Shown here: piece by piece, positions 23,896 to 32,139 of the stretch | How positions within the stretch are numbered: position 1 is the first letter of the stretch | How the letters are laid out: the number at the start of each line of letters is the position of its first letter | NCBI GenBank assembly: GCA_018240105.1 | Contig: JAFEGE010000042.1 | Location: 1-32,259, forward strand | Origin: Verrucomicrobiota bacterium | GTDB lineage: Bacteria > Chlamydiota > Chlamydiia > Chlamydiales > 2-12-FULL-49-11 | Direction of reading: 5' to 3' | Length of the DNA stretch: 32,259 nt | Notes under the pieces: model-generated | Database searches by the model: none | What the model was told of the DNA's origin: nothing | Seen by the model: only the letters and a program-made list of their open reading frames with translations | Program-made: the position numbers and the translations under genes

Positions 23896-25128
23896 ATGGC
23901 AAGAGATGAACCTATCCATAGAGTCGATTCTGCAGCTGCGGCAAATGCGCGCCAGTCAGCACACCTAGTCCGCATGAAGGCGCTTGAAAAACAGCAAGCC
24001 CTTGAGATCAAAGAGATTATCCAAGAATCTATTACAGACTCTATGGCGGAGCGGGGTGAAGACTCCCTTGTCAACTACCGCGCCTTTGCACAGACAGCGG
24101 AATCGATAGAGAAGAGACAAGCCAAGCGTACAGAAAATCGCAGCGCAAGCCTGCCTCAAGAAGAGGAGGGTGAGCAAAATCTTACAGTCATCGATGCTGT
24201 TGGTAAGACGGCAGAAGAGTTCCAAGATCGTAACCCTGAGATGGAAAAGCGCGCTCTTCTAACGCTAAGAGAGACGATCCATGTCAATGATTCTCCCGAG
24301 GAGATTCTACGCAAAGTTTTAAGATCCTATCCAGATCACTATCTTGCCGATGAGGCACTTGATTTTCTCATTGGTACGACAGACTCCCGTAGCAAAATGG
24401 CGGCTAATATGCAGCTGGCTCGAAACCTTCTGAATGAGCGCTTCGGTCGAGAGGTGCGTGCAGGGCGTAATATCCTGACGGAGGCGAGAGAGTTTGCAAA
24501 GCAAGGGCTTGGCACACCTGGCGATCTAAGGACGCTTTATCGCGATGTTACAGGTAATCCGAGAGAGGCCGCAACCCTTTTTGAAGAGCTCACGCAAACT
24601 TTTAATTTTGATAAGATGAAGATCGTTCTACAGTTTATGCTCCACTCTTTAGGAAGTGATCTAAAGTCCAAAGGTCCTTCTATTGATCCTGTAGAGCTAC
24701 AAAGGCTTGTTTCAGAAACAAGGACGATGCAGGCGATCTTGGGTGTTTATCGCTTCTTTTTTGAAAGGATGCGCCTTATCGAAGGGCAATTTTTACGAGA
24801 GCACATTCCGCTACCGAATGCCCTTACCTTTGAGCTTCTCGCTAAGCAATTTGTTAAAATCCTTGGAGAGAGATACCCCTCACCAGATAAGATTATGAGA
24901 CTTGCTGCAGCCCTCGGGATTTCTGAGGAGCTCTTAGCGCAGATTATTATCTTTACCCAGTATAGAGATGCGCTTCGAGGGGTTTCGCCGCGCTTTTTTA
25001 AATCAGATCGCCACCGCCAAGATCTTCTCATGGCGCTCATTGAAACGATTAGCGAGCTCGATGACCTTTTGGAAGAAGAGGCGGAGAAAAAGGAAGAGGA
25101 TGAAGAGAATAAAGAGGAGGAGAACTAG
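23896..25128 (+). CDS. sctW: Type III secretion gatekeeper, CopN/SctW family
   Basis: Plug protein that controls the switch from translocator to effector secretion; Chlamydia CopN is also secreted and binds host tubulin. The 410-residue protein has a polar N-terminal secretion/chaperone-binding region, a HrpJ-like domain from about residue 85 (SPEEILRKVLRSYPDHYLAD) and a TyeA-like C-terminal part (LPNALTFELLAKQFVKILGE). It ends in a run of about 20 acidic and lysine residues, which is unusual. A strong purine-rich ribosome binding site (GGAGGGAGAGGAAG) precedes the ATG. The next gene, a chaperone, starts directly after the stop. Confidence 0.9.
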   Translation: MARDEPIHRVDSAAAANARQSAHLVRMKALEKQQALEIKEIIQESITDSMAERGEDSLVNYRAFAQTAESIEKRQAKRTENRSASLPQEEEGEQNLTVIDAVGKTAEEFQDRNPEMEKRALLTLRETIHVNDSPEEILRKVLRSYPDHYLADEALDFLIGTTDSRSKMAANMQLARNLLNERFGREVRAGRNILTEAREFAKQGLGTPGDLRTLYRDVTGNPREAATLFEELTQTFNFDKMKIVLQFMLHSLGSDLKSKGPSIDPVELQRLVSETRTMQAILGVYRFFFERMRLIEGQFLREHIPLPNALTFELLAKQFVKILGERYPSPDKIMRLAAALGISEELLAQIIIFTQYRDALRGVSPRFFKSDRHRQDLLMALIETISELDDLLEEEAEKKEEDEENKEEEN

Positions 25129-25581
25129 ATGAACTTCTCTGACCTTATACATGAATTTGGAGAGCTACTTGGTGAAAGCTTTACCCCTTATCAAAATCGG
25201 ATGATTCGCTTTCTTATCAATGAAAACCTGCGTGTCCAGATAGAGATGGACCTTATGGGAGAGTTCGTAATGCTTGCTTGCTTCATCACAGAAATTCCGC
25301 CTGGAAAATTTCGAGAAAACGTTCTTAGAGATGCTTTAAAGGCCAATTTTCTTTTGGATGAGCACTGGAGTACCCTTTGCTATGAAGGCAAAGAAAACCA
25401 TCTTGTGCTTTTTTTTAAAATCCCAGCCCATGGTTTGACCGGGCAAAAGCTCTTGGATCAGCTTCTACCCTTTGTGGCGCGAGCAGGCCTTTGGCGCGAT
25501 GCCATAGACAATGGCCATACGGCACCCGTAGGTAAAGGCGAAATCCCGGAAGCCAAAAGAAAGAAGAGCCTTCCTTTTTAA
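25129..25581 (+). CDS. Type III secretion class I chaperone (CesT/Scc1-like)
   Basis: A 150-residue CesT-fold chaperone. The pattern of short N-terminal helix (FSDLIHEFGELLG), a beta strand set (NENLRVQIEMD, EFVMLACFITEIPPGKFREN) and a C-terminal helix (GQKLLDQLLPFVARAGLWRD) matches small homodimeric or heterodimeric T3SS chaperones. Its place directly after copN parallels scc1 in Chlamydia, which helps load CopN, so it most likely serves CopN. Its ribosome binding site (AGGAG) lies within the end of copN. It converges on sctV with 6 bases between them. Confidence 0.82.
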   Translation: MNFSDLIHEFGELLGESFTPYQNRMIRFLINENLRVQIEMDLMGEFVMLACFITEIPPGKFRENVLRDALKANFLLDEHWSTLCYEGKENHLVLFFKIPAHGLTGQKLLDQLLPFVARAGLWRDAIDNGHTAPVGKGEIPEAKRKKSLPF

Positions 25582-25587
25582 CTTTTA

Positions 25588-27726
25588 CTACGAAAGCTGT
25601 ATACGGCCAAGGGGCTGGATACGGATCTCCGGTACGATCTCTTGGTAGGAGACAACTGCGTAATCAGGAAACTCTCCCTCTATCAGCTTGCGCACGAAAC
25701 GTCGGACGTCGAGCGCTGTGATGATGAGGGGAGAGGTGCCGCCCGCAGGAACCGGTTTTACGATGTTACGTACCGCATGCAAAATGAGCTGGCCTGTATC
25801 TGGATCTAAGGCAATAAAAGAGCCTGCCGAGGTTTGCTTAATACCGCCTCGCACAATATCTTCAATCTCTGGATCGAGTAGATAGACCGGAAGTACCGAT
25901 TGGCCTTTAGAGTATTTGTAGCTGATATACCGCTTTAAAGAGGCGCGTATATATTCAGTAAGAATTACCGTATCTTTTTCTGTTTGGGCGTATTCACTTA
26001 ACGATTCTAAAATCGTACGAAGATCTTTGATCGAGACTTGCTCTTGGACAAGCCGTTTAAAGATCTCTGTCAGACGCTGGAGAGGGACAAGACGTGTTAC
26101 CTCTTTGACAAGATCGGGGAAGGATTTTTCAATGAACTCTAAAATAGCGCGCACCTCTTGGATACCGATAAACTCACTTGCATATTGGCGGTAGAAGTGG
26201 GAGAGGTGTAAAATCATAACATCGAGGGTCTCCCAGTATTTGATACCGGCTTTCTCTAGAATATCTTTATACCGCTTCTCCACCCAGTGGGAGGTTTGGT
26301 TCATAAGGTTTTTTGTTTGCGTATAAGGGATATTGTAGCGGCGCAAGTTCTCTTCTGTTTCGTTTGTCAGAAGGTGGTCCTTTACGATCTTACCGCGCAT
26401 TAAGGGGACTTCATTAAGGTAGATACAGTAGTCTTCTGCCTCTAAGTTTGGTGCCTCGGTGCGGACGTGTACCCCTGGAAAGCGGACGCCAAGGTCTTGG
26501 TAGAGGGCATAGCGCATCTTTGGAATCTTATCTTCTATGAACTTGCCACCCTCGCGGTCTTTGCGGATAAGCTCTGCAATATAGGAGCCAACCTCTAACA
26601 TGACGGGTAGAGTAAGGGCGTAATCATCACCACCGCCTCGAATAACGGTAGCACCACCGGGACCCGTCTCTAGGACTGCGGGACCACCGCGTCCACCGGC
26701 AGCTGCAGCCAACTGTAATTTTCTCTGTTTAAAATAGCTATTAATACCAAGGCCTGTAAGGCCTGCCGAAAGACTTAAGAATAAAACTGTCGGAAAGGCG
26801 CTCACTAAAGACATGAGGAAGGTGATAATAGCGGCAAGGATGATCGCTTTTGGATGAGAGAGGAGCTGAGAGGAGATCTCTCGACCAAGGTTTGTCTCTT
26901 CTCTATCACTTGAAACCCTTGTTGTTACAATACCGGCTGTTAAAGAGATAAGAAGCGATGGGATCTGCGAGACAAGGCCACCACCGATAGAGAGTAGCGT
27001 ATAGGTACGAGCGGCTTGTAGAGCTGACATATTATGTGTAAAGACCCCAATGACAAGACCGCCTATAATGTTGATGACGGCGATCACAATACCTGCGATC
27101 ACATCCCCCTTTACGAACTTCATCGCACCATCCATAGCGCCATATAGCTGGCTCTCTTTTTGTAAAGAGAGGCGGAGTTGGCGGGCTTGGTTGGCATCAA
27201 TAATCCCAGAGCGCATATCAGCATCAATACTCATCTGCTTACCGGGCATCGCATCCAAGGTAAAGCGGGCAGCTACCTCTGCAACCCTCTCGGCACCCTT
27301 TGTGACGACAATAAATTGGACGATCGTAATGATAAGAAAGACGATACCACCGACGATAAAGTTACCACCCACAACGAAGTTACCGAAGGCAAAGATCACC
27401 TGGCCTGCGTTAGCGTGTAGTAAAATTTGTTTTGTGGCAGAGATCTCAATACCGAGTCGAAAGAGCGTTGTAATCAAAAGAATAGAGGGGAAGACAGAGA
27501 GGTGGACAGCTTTAGTGATATAAAGCGCTACCATCAAAAGGGCAAAGGAGACTGTGAGGTTGATGCCAATAAGACCATCGAGTACTTCAGGAGGTACAGG
27601 GATGATGATCATCATGATGATCACAACGACAAAGAAAGCTAAGATGATGTCGCTTGACTCAGTAATTATTTTAAGGGCGCGGGAGCTTCCTAAGCTGTTT
27701 GAAAATCGACGAATGCTATCCTTCAT
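25588..27726 (-). CDS. sctV: Type III secretion export gate SctV (CdsV/LcrD)
   Basis: 712-residue inner-membrane export gate, forming a nonameric ring that receives substrates. About eight membrane segments fill residues 25-330. The FHIPEP signature RFTLDAMPGKQMSIDADMRS is intact, as are SATKQILLHANAGQVI and the SIGGGLVSQIPSLLIS segment. A Gly-rich linker near residue 345 (AAAAGGRGGPAVLETGPGGA) precedes the cytoplasmic domain. It starts in a 4-base overlap with sctU. Confidence 0.96.
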   Translation of the reverse strand: MKDSIRRFSNSLGSSRALKIITESSDIILAFFVVVIIMMIIIPVPPEVLDGLIGINLTVSFALLMVALYITKAVHLSVFPSILLITTLFRLGIEISATKQILLHANAGQVIFAFGNFVVGGNFIVGGIVFLIITIVQFIVVTKGAERVAEVAARFTLDAMPGKQMSIDADMRSGIIDANQARQLRLSLQKESQLYGAMDGAMKFVKGDVIAGIVIAVINIIGGLVIGVFTHNMSALQAARTYTLLSIGGGLVSQIPSLLISLTAGIVTTRVSSDREETNLGREISSQLLSHPKAIILAAIITFLMSLVSAFPTVLFLSLSAGLTGLGINSYFKQRKLQLAAAAGGRGGPAVLETGPGGATVIRGGGDDYALTLPVMLEVGSYIAELIRKDREGGKFIEDKIPKMRYALYQDLGVRFPGVHVRTEAPNLEAEDYCIYLNEVPLMRGKIVKDHLLTNETEENLRRYNIPYTQTKNLMNQTSHWVEKRYKDILEKAGIKYWETLDVMILHLSHFYRQYASEFIGIQEVRAILEFIEKSFPDLVKEVTRLVPLQRLTEIFKRLVQEQVSIKDLRTILESLSEYAQTEKDTVILTEYIRASLKRYISYKYSKGQSVLPVYLLDPEIEDIVRGGIKQTSAGSFIALDPDTGQLILHAVRNIVKPVPAGGTSPLIITALDVRRFVRKLIEGEFPDYAVVSYQEIVPEIRIQPLGRIQLS

Positions 27727-28805
27727 TGTTTGAAGATCTCCTCTACTTTTTCTGCTTCTTTAGTTTCTTCCAGTCTTGCTATCCATTTCAAAATTTCAGC
27801 TACTGCCTCATAGGTCTCTTCGGGTATATAGTCACCTATTTTACTCTTATAGTATAAAGTATGCGCAAGTTCAACATTTCTCATAATAGGAATGTTGTTT
27901 CCAAGCGCAACTTTTATGATTTCTTCGGCAACAAGGTCGAGTCCCATGGTCGCAATTTTAGGCGCTGGCTCTTCTTCTACCTTGTATTCTATGGCAACGG
28001 CTATGTGGGTTGGATTGGTGATAACAGCGCGCGCTTTTTTTGTAGCAGCAGGGCCATCTTGGTAGGCAATTTCTTGCGCAGTTTGTCGCCTTTTACTTTT
28101 AATATGAGGGTCTCCCTCTGTATCTTTATACTCTTGCTTTACCTCAAATTTTTCCATCCGCATCTCTTTTTGGAAGACCCTTCTTTGAAAAACAAGGTCA
28201 AAAATACCAATGACGATGAAAAAGATACCGACTTTTAGGATCACCTGTTTTAAGAAGCTTGCAAAGATAAGGGCGCTTGCAAAGATCGGCATACCGCAAG
28301 TAGATACAATTTCTTGAATACTATGGTTAACAACCGTGTAAATCAGAATAAGAGCGCCGGCAATTTTAAAGATCGATTTGAGGAGCTCCACAAACGTTTT
28401 GATTTTAAACATATTTTTGATGTTCGTCACAGGATTGAGCCTTTTAATATCAGGCTTCATAGATTCCATCGAGAAGAGGGGGCCAATCAGCAAGAAATTT
28501 ACCAGGACGCCGATCGCTGCCACAATTGCCATCAGAGGAACCGAAGATTTAAAGATCACTTGGATCGCCTCTACTAGTAAAGGACCTGCCTGTGTAGCAA
28601 GATTTGGGGGGTGAGAGACTAAGCGAAAGATCCGCTGCATGTAAGAGGTTAAAGATTCATAGATTTGTCCAGAAAAGAAAAGGACACCCGAAATCGAAAC
28701 AATGAATGTAAAAGCTGCCGGGAAGTCTTGCGACTTCGGTACCTGTCCTTTCTTTCTGGCATCTCGAAGCTTCTTCGGGGTTGCCTTTTCGGTTTTTTCT
28801 GCCAT
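27723..28805 (-). CDS. sctU: Type III secretion switch protein SctU (CdsU/YscU)
   Basis: 360-residue inner-membrane switch protein that sets substrate class. The N terminus EKTEKATPKKLRDARKKGQV is the family signature, four membrane segments follow, and the self-cleavage site NPTH starts at Asn264 within AVITNPTHIAVAIEY. The C-terminal domain ends as expected (VELAHTLYYKSKIGDYIPEE). Its ATGA overlap with sctV indicates one transcript. The 184-base gap upstream, towards the gene at 28990-30219, probably holds the promoter, but I could not fix one. Confidence 0.96.
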   Translation of the reverse strand: MAEKTEKATPKKLRDARKKGQVPKSQDFPAAFTFIVSISGVLFFSGQIYESLTSYMQRIFRLVSHPPNLATQAGPLLVEAIQVIFKSSVPLMAIVAAIGVLVNFLLIGPLFSMESMKPDIKRLNPVTNIKNMFKIKTFVELLKSIFKIAGALILIYTVVNHSIQEIVSTCGMPIFASALIFASFLKQVILKVGIFFIVIGIFDLVFQRRVFQKEMRMEKFEVKQEYKDTEGDPHIKSKRRQTAQEIAYQDGPAATKKARAVITNPTHIAVAIEYKVEEEPAPKIATMGLDLVAEEIIKVALGNNIPIMRNVELAHTLYYKSKIGDYIPEETYEAVAEILKWIARLEETKEAEKVEEIFKQ

Positions 28806-28989
28806 ACAGCCTTGGCTCTACGTAAAATCTTAAGAGGAGCTTCTAGAACTTTTCTAAATAAATCTTATTGTTAAAGCAAGTGGTAGATTCTATGCAAAGA
28901 AAGATTTAATTTGGATTTTTGACTCGCATGCTTTAGGTCCTTTGAGTCTACAGGAGCTATACGCAATATGCAACTTCTCTTCTATTTTC

Positions 28990-30219
28990 CTACACCCAAG
29001 GAACTTCAAAACTAAGATTCATGCTTGGGAGGGGGGGGACAATTTTTTCTAGAGCAAGAAGTTCTGGGGGAGTCTCGAGGCTGTAAAAGCCCTGCCATAA
29101 CCTAATAACAGGAAGCTCAAAGCTGAGAGAGCTTATTAACAGAGGCGGCAGGTAACCCGTAAGGGTTGTTTTACTGCGTCTTGTGAAACTAAGAACTCTA
29201 AGAGCGGCAGCAATCGAAGATAATCGCTGTATGGCATCCATCATGATGCCAGTTGCCTTCGGCTTTAATTGCTCTAGGACTTCGCTCATGATAGCAGTTG
29301 CCTTTGGCTGTGGTTGGTTTATGGCAATCCTTGTCATAGCAATTAATGCAGGAGACTGCTGTGTTAGTACGGTTAAGATATCGGCTACCATTTGTTGTGC
29401 TACCCTATGGCGCTTTTGGTAGGTAGCTCTCCAATCCTCTTTATCAGGAGTTGGCACGAATCTTTCGACAGTAGAAGGGCATAAAGGGGCTGTTAAATTC
29501 CTTAGAACCATTGGAAAATTTTGCGTACCTAAAGCCGATTTGATGCTGTCAATAAGTTTTTTAGGGTCGTGTTTAACTCTTTGTATTGCTAAGAAAGCCA
29601 CAAGATTTCGAGAGGGAAATTTTTTTGCTACAACAGCATCGACAACTCTTAGAGCAATTGATTCTAAACAAGGACTTCCTACAAAAAGAGCCATTTTAGA
29701 AGGATCTTTCTCAATAGTAGCAGCGACTACTCCTAACAGTAGATCTCTTTTAGAGCTGTCTAAATAGGGGTGGCTAGCTTCTACAGCTCTGACAAGATCG
29801 CCACTTTTAAGGAGAGTACTAACTACAAACGTGAGTGCTATATTCTGTAGGTTTTTGTCAGATACACGGCACGCCTCTCCGATAGCAAGATGTTGTTTTC
29901 TTCTTGCCATCCGATAACAGGCAGCTTTTACAGCTTTCGGGTTGATAGTGCTGGCAAGAGATAAGGCCTCGCTAGTGTTTCCGATCTCCTCGAAGACCAA
30001 AGTCACAAAGGAAAGAGCTCTTTCCCTCTGAAGAGGAGAGCTACAAGTCTGGATTCTTGGTACCGCCTCTAAAAGTATTCGATAGACACGACCATGGATA
30101 GAGCAGTGGGGTGGTATTATTACAACAAAATGGCTTCTAGAAGAGCCTGTTTTGCGAGCCTCTGCTTTTTCTTTAATAGCAGGATGATGATCTGCTGCTC
30201 GATCGACTCGTAAGGCCAT
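28990..30219 (-). CDS. Hypothetical helical-repeat protein next to the T3SS genes
   Basis: 409 residues, family not recognised. Residues about 65-240 form successive alpha-helical pairs with the look of a TPR-like solenoid (RERALSFVTLVFEEIGNTSE, NLQNIALTFVVSTLLKSGDL, KRDLLLGVVAATIEKDP). A tandem 15-residue duplication follows at 305-334. There is no signal peptide. AAGGA precedes the ATG. It is the nearest gene upstream of sctU on the same strand, and similar-looking proteins lie next to it. A secreted effector is a reasonable hypothesis, not shown by the sequence. Confidence 0.72.
   Translation of the reverse strand: MALRVDRAADHHPAIKEKAEARKTGSSRSHFVVIIPPHCSIHGRVYRILLEAVPRIQTCSSPLQRERALSFVTLVFEEIGNTSEALSLASTINPKAVKAACYRMARRKQHLAIGEACRVSDKNLQNIALTFVVSTLLKSGDLVRAVEASHPYLDSSKRDLLLGVVAATIEKDPSKMALFVGSPCLESIALRVVDAVVAKKFPSRNLVAFLAIQRVKHDPKKLIDSIKSALGTQNFPMVLRNLTAPLCPSTVERFVPTPDKEDWRATYQKRHRVAQQMVADILTVLTQQSPALIAMTRIAINQPQPKATAIMSEVLEQLKPKATGIMMDAIQRLSSIAAALRVLSFTRRSKTTLTGYLPPLLISSLSFELPVIRLWQGFYSLETPPELLALEKIVPPLPSMNLSFEVPWV
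29218..29307 (-). repeat. Tandem 45-bp duplication within the helical-repeat gene
   Basis: Two adjacent 45-base units (29263-29307 and 29218-29262) encode PKATAIMSEVLEQLK and PKATGIMMDAIQRLS. The bases match at roughly three quarters of positions by eye, so the duplication is in frame and has diverged. Confidence 0.65.
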
Positions 30220-30296
30220 AAATTCCTTTTCTTTATCCCAAATTTAGCTGAAAAATATATTGAATATTTGTTTATATTTAGTCAAGTTTTTGTAAA

Positions 30297-30325
30297 GAAA
30301 AGGGCGCTCTCTAAAAGGGAGCGCC
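30297..30325 (-). terminator. Intrinsic terminator downstream of the 30358-31398 gene
   Basis: On the minus strand GGCGCTCCC pairs with GAGAGCGCC (9 bp, one G-T pair, loop of TTTTA), followed by CTTTTCTTT. It lies about 33 bases past the stop of the gene at 30358 and separates it from the next gene on the same strand (28990-30219). Confidence 0.75.
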
Positions 30326-30357
30326 TTGCGAATTGGTTTACGGAAGAAATCGTAGCC

Positions 30358-31398
30358 TTAGGATAGGATTTCAGCTAGAGGGCTCCGAGATCCTCTTGCA
30401 GCTTTTTGTTCGGCAAGAATAGCCCTTGCTTGTTGAGCGATAGCAGCAGCTGTGCGCTGTACCAAAAGAGCTAAGGTATTTTCATCTGTAGGATCAAGTG
30501 GAGAAGTCATAGCCGCCTTAAGTGCTATGCTTGCTCTAGCAGCAGCTTCTTTTACTACATCTAAATCTAGCTCTGCTGGAAAACTGGTTGGAGGCGTTAA
30601 TAAAGCAGGTCTCCGATGAGAGAGAGGTTCTTCGGATTCTAAGGCTCTCAAGGCTTCAGCTAAAGAATTCTTACCAACTTCATTCCATACACCCTTGGCT
30701 ACATCACGAAGCATTTTTATGTCTTTTTTCATATAGGCTTTTTTAGCAATTTGATACAAAAGAGTGTCTCTACCAATAGGATCTCGTATGCAGTGGGCTG
30801 CAGCAATAGCTGCTTTTAGGGTTCCCGCTTCCATAGCAGCATTTCCTATCTGGAGATAAACTTCGTCTTGAGCGCTATGTGTTGCTTCTGGCTCGAAAAA
30901 ACGATGGGCAAAAGCTAAAATTGTCTCTCCTAGAATTGTAAGATCAGTGATTCTAAACATAGTCTTGCGAGCTTTTTCTGCTTGGTTAGAGTCTAAGAAA
31001 AGTATGGTTAAGCAAGCTAAGGCCTTATCTCTTAATTCTGTGTCAGCCATGCTATAGATAGAGGCGGTAATTCTTGCTGGATTTTCCTGGAACCAAACCT
31101 CCATTAGTTCATAGATGTTCTCGTCTTCTAATACGCAAAGAGCAAGAGCATCTCTATAACAACCAAGTGCAGCACATCTACCGTAGAGGGGGGTATAAGC
31201 ATCATAACGATCCCATGGGTTCGTCCATTCTAAGGCAGCAAAGATGTCTCTTTGTAGGCGTTCACAGGCTTTGAGTATGCTTGGTCTCGTTGAGGGGAGT
31301 CTCAGAACAACCAGGCGATCTTGCCAGGTGGCTACGGCTCCTTCTTGTAAATAATATTCTTTATTATGAGGTAAAGCTGAAGCGGTAGTTAATGTCAT
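30358..31398 (-). CDS. Hypothetical helical-repeat protein with hairpin-masked start
   Basis: 346 residues, family not recognised. Residues about 70-260 are alpha-helical pairs of TPR/solenoid type, with a recurring pattern of R-D/D-x-A-L-x-x-I-A and Ala spacing (TELRDKALACLTILFLDSNQ, AHCIRDPIGRDTLLYQIAKK). The C-terminal 60 residues are Ala-rich helices. There is no signal peptide. The ATG has a strong AGGAGA ribosome binding site 4 bases upstream, but this is paired in an 8-bp hairpin (31403-31425). A terminator follows the gene, so it is probably a single-gene transcript or the end of one starting at 31997. Confidence 0.72.
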   Translation of the reverse strand: MTLTTASALPHNKEYYLQEGAVATWQDRLVVLRLPSTRPSILKACERLQRDIFAALEWTNPWDRYDAYTPLYGRCAALGCYRDALALCVLEDENIYELMEVWFQENPARITASIYSMADTELRDKALACLTILFLDSNQAEKARKTMFRITDLTILGETILAFAHRFFEPEATHSAQDEVYLQIGNAAMEAGTLKAAIAAAHCIRDPIGRDTLLYQIAKKAYMKKDIKMLRDVAKGVWNEVGKNSLAEALRALESEEPLSHRRPALLTPPTSFPAELDLDVVKEAAARASIALKAAMTSPLDPTDENTLALLVQRTAAAIAQQARAILAEQKAARGSRSPLAEILS

Positions 31399-31402
31399 AA
31401 GG

Positions 31403-31425
31403 TCTCCTATTATAAATATAGGAGA
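31403..31425 (-). promoter_or_regulatory. Hairpin burying the ribosome binding site of the 30358-31398 gene
   Basis: Minus-strand leader: TCTCCTAT, a 7-base loop ATTTATA, then ATAGGAGA, followed by CCTT and the ATG. The 8-bp stem is perfect, and the 3' arm contains the whole AGGAGA ribosome binding site. Such an arrangement can act as an RNA thermometer or a protein- or RNA-controlled switch. The stem is mostly A-U and G-C mixed and short enough to melt. Confidence 0.6.
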
Positions 31426-31451
31426 TATTATAATTAATATTGCTATTTTAA

Positions 31452-31997
31452 TTAAACAATAAAAGTAGAAGATCTGCGTGTCTCTTGCCTTTGTAGTAAG
31501 AGAAAAAGAGCTCGTAGAGCTACAGAAGTAATAGGAGAAGCAATCAAAGAGGCTGTTTGTATCTTTCTACGGCTTAAAAGGGTTCTTCCAATCGCTAATA
31601 AATGTAGGTCCTTCTGCAATGTATTTGGAGCTGCATGAGCCAGGGTTACAGCAAAAGGGATTGTGTTATCCGTGAGAGATAATCTTTGGACCATGCCTTT
31701 AGTCATAAATTCTTCTAAAGGCGCCTCTAGGTCGTCGAGAAGTTCTTTGGCAAGAGGAATATCGGTATTTAGTAGATCAAATAAAAAATTGAAAATGGGA
31801 TTTTTTTCATTTTTTGGAAGAGAAAAAATCGTTTGAAATATCTCGGTTAAAGATTCAGGATTTAAAAAGATCCGTATTTTTCTATCGATTCCAAATAAAG
31901 CAGAAAATGCTGCTTCTTCTCGTCTGCCTATAGTATCTATAAAAGCTCGGGAAGAGCCGGGGTGCACGATTACTGCATAGGGGATGGCTGTAGCCAT
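31452..31997 (-). CDS. Small hypothetical protein related in style to its neighbours
   Basis: 181 residues, family not recognised. All-helical appearance; the C-terminal half (NTLQKDLHLLAIGRTLLSRR, then KIQTASLIASPITSVALRAL) shows a helix pair of the same type as in the two following genes. There is no signal peptide. GGAG lies 5 bases before the ATG. The following gene starts 53 bases after this one ends, with a hairpin between. It could be a shortened member of the same group or an independent small protein. Confidence 0.65.
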   Translation of the reverse strand: MATAIPYAVIVHPGSSRAFIDTIGRREEAAFSALFGIDRKIRIFLNPESLTEIFQTIFSLPKNEKNPIFNFLFDLLNTDIPLAKELLDDLEAPLEEFMTKGMVQRLSLTDNTIPFAVTLAHAAPNTLQKDLHLLAIGRTLLSRRKIQTASLIASPITSVALRALFLLLQRQETRRSSTFIV

Positions 31998-32139
31998 AGT
32001 ATCTCCATAAGTTAAGAATTTGTTAACAGATTTATAATATTAAATTTTTTAATTTAATACTAGTGGCTATTAAAAATTAAACTTTATAAAGCATGCGGGA
32101 GCGTGCTTCAAAGCGCTACTGCTAGTGTACAAATGCTAT

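Noticed and set aside
28806..28989. Possible tRNA or small RNA in the gap upstream of sctU, suggested by GACTC...GAGTC
   Set aside because: The stem is only 5 bp with an 18-base loop, and no T-loop or acceptor pattern is present. I see nothing supportable in this gap.
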